A DNA stretch of 64,000 nt, taken from assembly GCA_003550325.1 (NCBI GenBank), contig QKWP01000137.1, forward strand, positions 417,554-481,553, written 5' to 3'. Below the pieces are notes generated by a model, which made no database searches, was not told the origin of the DNA, and saw only the letters and a program-made list of their open reading frames with translations. Of the stretch, positions 59,970-64,000 are shown piece by piece. The position numbers and the translations under genes are program-made. Position 1 is the first letter of the stretch; each line of letters opens with the position of its first letter. The DNA is from Gigaspora rosea. Taxonomy: Eukaryota; Glomeromycota; Glomeromycetes; Diversisporales; Gigasporaceae.

Positions 59970-61018
59970 CAGGGATGGCATGTTATAATATTGGACATTT
60001 GGAATTGTCCAAATAATTTTGATTGGACATAGTAACTTTTTTTATTGGACATTAAAAAAAAATTAGTTTAATCTTGGCCTAAATTAAACTTAATTCTGGC
60101 CAATATTTACTAATACAAAATATTTAATTTACAGTATAATTAAAAGTAGACTGATAATAATAATAATTATTATTATTATAAAAATATACATATGTACATA
60201 TATATTCATGCTACTAAATCAACTTATATTCCATTTTTCTTACAATATATATATTTGATATTGGCTAATGTAATATGATTAATCAAACAGAGTTTTAGAA
60301 ACTGTAAAATAATTGTATTTCAAAAAGAATAATAACAATAGTTGATTTTATTTATAATTTTAAAATAAAGGTATATTATAAATCGCAGATAGTTTCTACA
60401 TAGTAAAGTCTAAATTTTACTATGTGAATCGATTAAAGTCGCTTAAGTAAACTTATTCAGAAGATCAAAATACACTTACCCTAAAATCTTTACTAGGATT
60501 AGAGAACTTTTTATTATTTGACTTTTGATTTTTACTTACGTCGAATATATTTTTTTAAGAAATTTTAATTTTGTCGTGGAACGTAAAAATCAAAAGTCAA
60601 ATAATAAAAAGTTCTCTAATACTAATAAAAATTTTAGAGTAAGTGTATTTTGATCACCTGAAGAAGTTTACTTAAGCGACTTTATTCGATTTGAATAGTA
60701 AAGTTTAGACTTTACTATGTAGCAACTATTGTCAATCGTGAGGTAGCTTATTTTTAGGTCAAAGACATTTTTGAGTTTTTTGACCAAAAGAAGGGGGTAA
60801 CCTATTTTCAGCTTTTGTCGTCATATTATTAAAATTGTCCAATAAAATTATTGGACAATTGGACATATGTCCATTTGACAATTTGGACATATGTCCAATA
60901 ATTTTACACTTAATTTGGACATTGTCCAATGCCTGAAGGTCCAAAAAATTATTTGGACATTTGGACTATGTCCAAATGTCGAATTAAATTTATTTGGACA
61001 TTGTCCAATGCAACCCTG
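59970..61018. mobile_element. hAT-type element with TTGGACA motifs
   Basis: Ends CAGGGATGGCATG / ATGCAACCCTG. Flanks are CTCAGTAG (59962-59969) and CTCAGCAG (61019-61026), one mismatch. TTGGACA or TGTCCAA occurs more than a dozen times near the ends. A 321-bp fold-back element lies inside. Confidence 0.82.
60399..60719. mobile_element. Fold-back MITE, TA-flanked, nested
   Basis: Arms of about 150 bp start CATAGTAAAGTCTAAA and include AGAACTTTTTATTATTTGAC. TA lies at both outer ends (60397-60398 and 60720-60721). Confidence 0.82.
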
Positions 61019-61026
61019 CTCAGCAG

Positions 61027-61411
61027 TATCACATGTAACAAAATAAAATTGCAACGCATAATTTTGCACAAATCTTAAATCCATTCTAGATTACCTAATC
61101 TCATTCCTTATCTTGAAATCATTACTTTTGAACTTTTTTACTTTAATTTTTAACTATGCGATTGATTTATGATAATTACGGTACTTTACCTGAATATAGT
61201 AAATGTATTTGATTTGACTTTTTAAAATTTAACAGTATAATGACGATTATTAATAATGGTCTAAACTTTTTTTAAGAAACATTTTTATATATAAAGCGAT
61301 GGTCATAAACCAAGATATCGATAACTGAGATTCATAAGTTCTTAATTATTACAAATTAAAGTAAGATAAAAGAATATGTGTAAAAACTTTCATATTATTT
61401 TCTATGTTATC
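61027..61411. other. AT-rich spacer
   Basis: No gene or repeat was recognised. Confidence 0.5.
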
Positions 61412-61994
61412 TAGGGATGTTACGGTCCGTCCTGATCTGGTCTCGGTTCAAAAGACCGGGTCCGAGCAGCGGCCATAAACCGGACCAAATTTCATAAACC
61501 GGTCCATGGACCGGTCCTATTTTAGTCCGATTCAAGGGCCGGTCTACCTGCAGCCAATAGAATTGGAGAATTTTGACTATAGTAACACACGAATTGAAAT
61601 TTCGAATGAACTATATTATTATACAGTATAATGTTTTTTTAAATAAATAAAAATGTAAAAGTATAATTACTTGTAATAAAAAGATAATCGTTATCGTTTG
61701 GGTTGTCAGGAACCAGTAAATTTTTTAACCTTAATTCAGTTTTTAGCAATTAAAGGTTATACACGAAAACCAATTCCAGTAAATCGATTTCGACTGAAGA
61801 ATGTGCTTGCAATATTATTTTAGAACAAGTTTGGTTTAGCCTCAATCGCATAATTATGTATTTAAAGTAATGCATAAAATATATATTACGGACGGACCGA
61901 TCTGGACTGGTCCAAATTTATGGACCGTGGACCGCTTAGACCAGTCCAAAAGACTGGTTCAGACTGCGGTCCTTGCCGGACCGTAACATCACTA
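61412..61994. mobile_element. hAT-type MITE with GGACCG motifs
   Basis: Ends TAGGGATGTTACGGTCCG / CGGACCGTAACATCACTA. GGACCG/CGGTCC motifs crowd both ends. No 8-bp duplication: left flank ATGTTATC, right flank AAAACCAG. It abuts the Helentron-like end at 61998. Confidence 0.8.
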
Positions 61995-62466
61995 AAAACC
62001 AGGAACGGAAGGTGGATTTTCAGATCGAGTTGCAGATGAAACTGCTTTCGGCATAAGTTTTTGCTTAACTTTTATAAGTTTTATTTGCAACTTTAAATTA
62101 GATTATATGTGCAGTAGGTCGAATACTAACTATGTTATTTAGGTGGACTTTATATGCAATTCAGATAGATTAGTATTAGTATGGTATAGATATAGCATTC
62201 TTGCATGTATGTAGTTTTTTTTAAAATAAATTATTTACTTTTGTTGTTATTTTATTTCATGTAACTGATAAATATAATAAACATTTGTCAATAAGTGTAT
62301 TTAAAATAAATTATTTATACTATATTAATCCTATCATATTTTAGTTGGCAAATTTCATAATTGATTTGTTAAGTACCCAGGTATTTTACATTCACAAGTG
62401 CAATTAATCCGTCCTTAGTATCTGGGGCACTTTATATTCTAGGCCTTCAAAAATCGCGAGGAGTAA

Positions 62467-62475
62467 TATAAAAGG
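62467..62475 (+). promoter_or_regulatory. Possible TATA box
   Basis: TATAAAAGG stands out in locally less AT-rich sequence. A donor-like AACGTAAGT follows 43 bases later (62514-62522). A short ORF lies further down. Confidence 0.35.
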
Positions 62476-62889
62476 GGTCTTTCAGTCTACGCTGTACGGT
62501 GATTTGTGATTAAACGTAAGTGTAAAAAGCAGAGAATCAAGCATTCGATAATAGTAAGTAGGTTAGTAAAGTGATAAACGGTTCAATTCTTAAGTGTACA
62601 TTTGAAAAATACATACCATTGAAGTATTGAACTTAGAATAGCTAAAATGAATGAATACAGTTAGACGAAATTTTACGAAATATGAAAATGTAGTAAATCT
62701 TTGGTTTAAATTAATTTTAAGAATCGATGAATTGATTAAGAAATATAGCAGTTGATAACATGCATTGTGATTAATGTATAATCGCGCTAGGCGAGAGTTC
62801 AAGTTAAATAATTATCGAATAAATTCATGTTTATGTAACGATGGTATACTTACTAATATATACATGATGAAACGTTAAGTATAATTGCA

Positions 62890-63093
62890 ATGATGAGTAA
62901 TACAATAGTAACTTGCAAGTGTTTTAGTTCGATAATATCCAAAATTTTGGTAGGATACATAATGTTGGAGATAAGTATGAAGCGAGAAAAGGTATATATT
63001 TCGGAAAGTACGGATCGTTTCGGGCGTAAAGTTAATCGGGTAGGGTGGATTATTAATATTAGGCGAAAGAGTATTCGCAATAAAATAGGGTGA
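62890..63093 (+). CDS. Hypothetical small basic protein
   Basis: An ATG ORF of 67 codons has a hydrophobic middle (ISKILVGYIMLEI) and a basic tail (FGRKVNRVGWIINIRRKSIR). It lies downstream of the possible promoter at 62467 within the Helentron-like segment. No family was recognised and the opposite strand is also open, so it may be chance. Confidence 0.2.
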   Translation: MMSNTIVTCKCFSSIISKILVGYIMLEISMKREKVYISESTDRFGRKVNRVGWIINIRRKSIRNKIG

Positions 63094-64000
63094 CATTTTA
63101 TGCTATAAATTATTTTGTATTGGGAGATTTTTAACGTTTAGTGAATCTTTATGTGAACGATATTATTAACTTTTTTATCCAAATCAAGTATAACAAAATC
63201 ATCTAGAACAAAAAATGAAATTCATATTGAATAAATTATAAAATAGAAAATCTCACGATATACGTAATTCACCAGTAGACAATTCATTAATAAAACAGAT
63301 AATTATTTATTAGGAAATACCTTAGTACAGAACAATTACCGTATTAGCGCAACTGTACATAACGATAATAACCGCTGAATTGTACACAATTGCTATTGTT
63401 ACGTCATTATAACAGGTATCGATATAGAAAAATAATGCACGTATGCTAAATATAGCACAAATATATCATAACATTATTGTCATTACGAATATGTACTAGA
63501 ATTTACAGACCAGTTCAAACTACTTGATACTGTATACGAAAAATTTCTATTTAACAAAGTAAAACAGTACAGCCACAAGCCTGATTTATCCAAAACAAGT
63601 GAGATCAATAAGCCGGAAAATTTACACTAATACGAATAAATTTTAAAGAAAATTTATACGATATAATGATACGGTCAGAACAGCGAACAAAAACGGGTAA
63701 AATCAAGAATAATTTAATAAATGTATGACGAGATTAAAAGCCGAGATAATAAATAGAGAAATTAACATTATTTAATAATCTAGAAAGGATAATTATCTGA
63801 TCACAAACATCTAATTCGCATTTTTTTTTTATTCATATGTCAATAGACATTTATAGGTAAAAATCCAGAAATCACAAGACGAAGTCACAAGATTAGAATA
63901 ACCAATCGGATAAAAAAGAGCTACACCATTTCAAATGCCTATAAACCATACTCTACGTTGTACGTTGTACGAACTCCGTTCCTGGTATAGGTATTAATAG

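Larger units (their letters stand above)
61998..63986 (-). mobile_element. Probable Helentron-like element, 3' hairpin lost
   Basis: In minus orientation it starts ACCAGGAACGGAGTTCG at 63986 after a T and ends with the inverted copy CCGTTCCTGGT at 62008-61998. The inner 70 bp (61998-62070) match 15262-15330, and 63875-63920 resembles 15398-15440. The hairpin expected beyond the inverted copy is replaced by the hAT MITE. The interior has no tandem array and no Rep/helicase. Confidence 0.55.

Noticed and set aside
61404-62002. 8-bp target duplication for the 61412-61994 element
   Set aside because: Flanks ATGTTATC and AAAACCAG do not match; the insertion may have been followed by a deletion.
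62853-63096. Two minus-strand ORFs of 73-75 codons
   Set aside because: They overlap the plus-strand ORF at 62890-63093 and show no recognisable feature.

Overview
The window reads as nuclear DNA of an arbuscular-mycorrhizal fungus (Glomeromycotina, Rhizophagus-like). This is an inference. It rests on very AT-rich sequence and on protein families that are hugely expanded in that group: secreted Kelch proteins with a C-terminal membrane anchor, BTB-BACK-TLDc proteins, protein kinases carrying TPR or Sel1 repeats, and leucine-rich repeats. Genes have short GT-AG introns. No rRNA gene, conventional tRNA gene or CRISPR array was seen.

No gene in the window looks fully intact; it is a graveyard of host gene families cut up by mobile elements. 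Host-type pseudogenes are: BTB-BACK-TLDc (5535-7040, minus); three Kelch paralogues (11324-13439 minus, 31962-34059 plus, 56614-57367 plus and truncated); kinase-TPR (14670-18838, plus, split by a 2.1 kb insertion); Sel1 repeats (46190-47240); leucine-rich repeats (49390-50770); and a C2H2-type gene (54508-55059, minus).

Mobile elements dominate. From left to right: a non-autonomous LTR retrotransposon (1-2791) next to a hAT end; hAT transposase relics (2891-3942 and 13868-14505); a Harbinger-type MITE (4807-5037); a degenerate 51-bp array and a ~105-bp satellite (7300-9260); a rolling-circle, Helentron-like insertion with a 51-bp minisatellite (15230-17365); satellite (18930-26900) split by a MULE (20647-23495) and a tRNA-derived SINE (23990-24475); a cluster of MITEs (27480-30524); a decayed Ty3/gypsy element (34892-41860) inside a hAT MITE; an LTR remnant (42794-43190); nested inverted-repeat elements (52295-53719); and nested hAT-type elements that reuse one target sequence (57386-61018).

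The most unusual signal is the recurring terminal sequence ACCAGGAACGG / CCGTTCCTGGT. It pairs a terminal copy at one end with a subterminal copy followed by a GC-rich hairpin at the other. In the best case it interrupts a T-run inside the kinase gene without target duplication. This matches the published layout of Helentron (Helitron2) rolling-circle transposons and their non-autonomous derivatives with central minisatellites. Several insertions have empty sites elsewhere in the window, so their boundaries are exact.

Single-N positions at 16509, 23366 and 34086 are followed by near-copies of the preceding sequence. They look like unmerged assembly joints, so the local duplications there should not be counted as biology.
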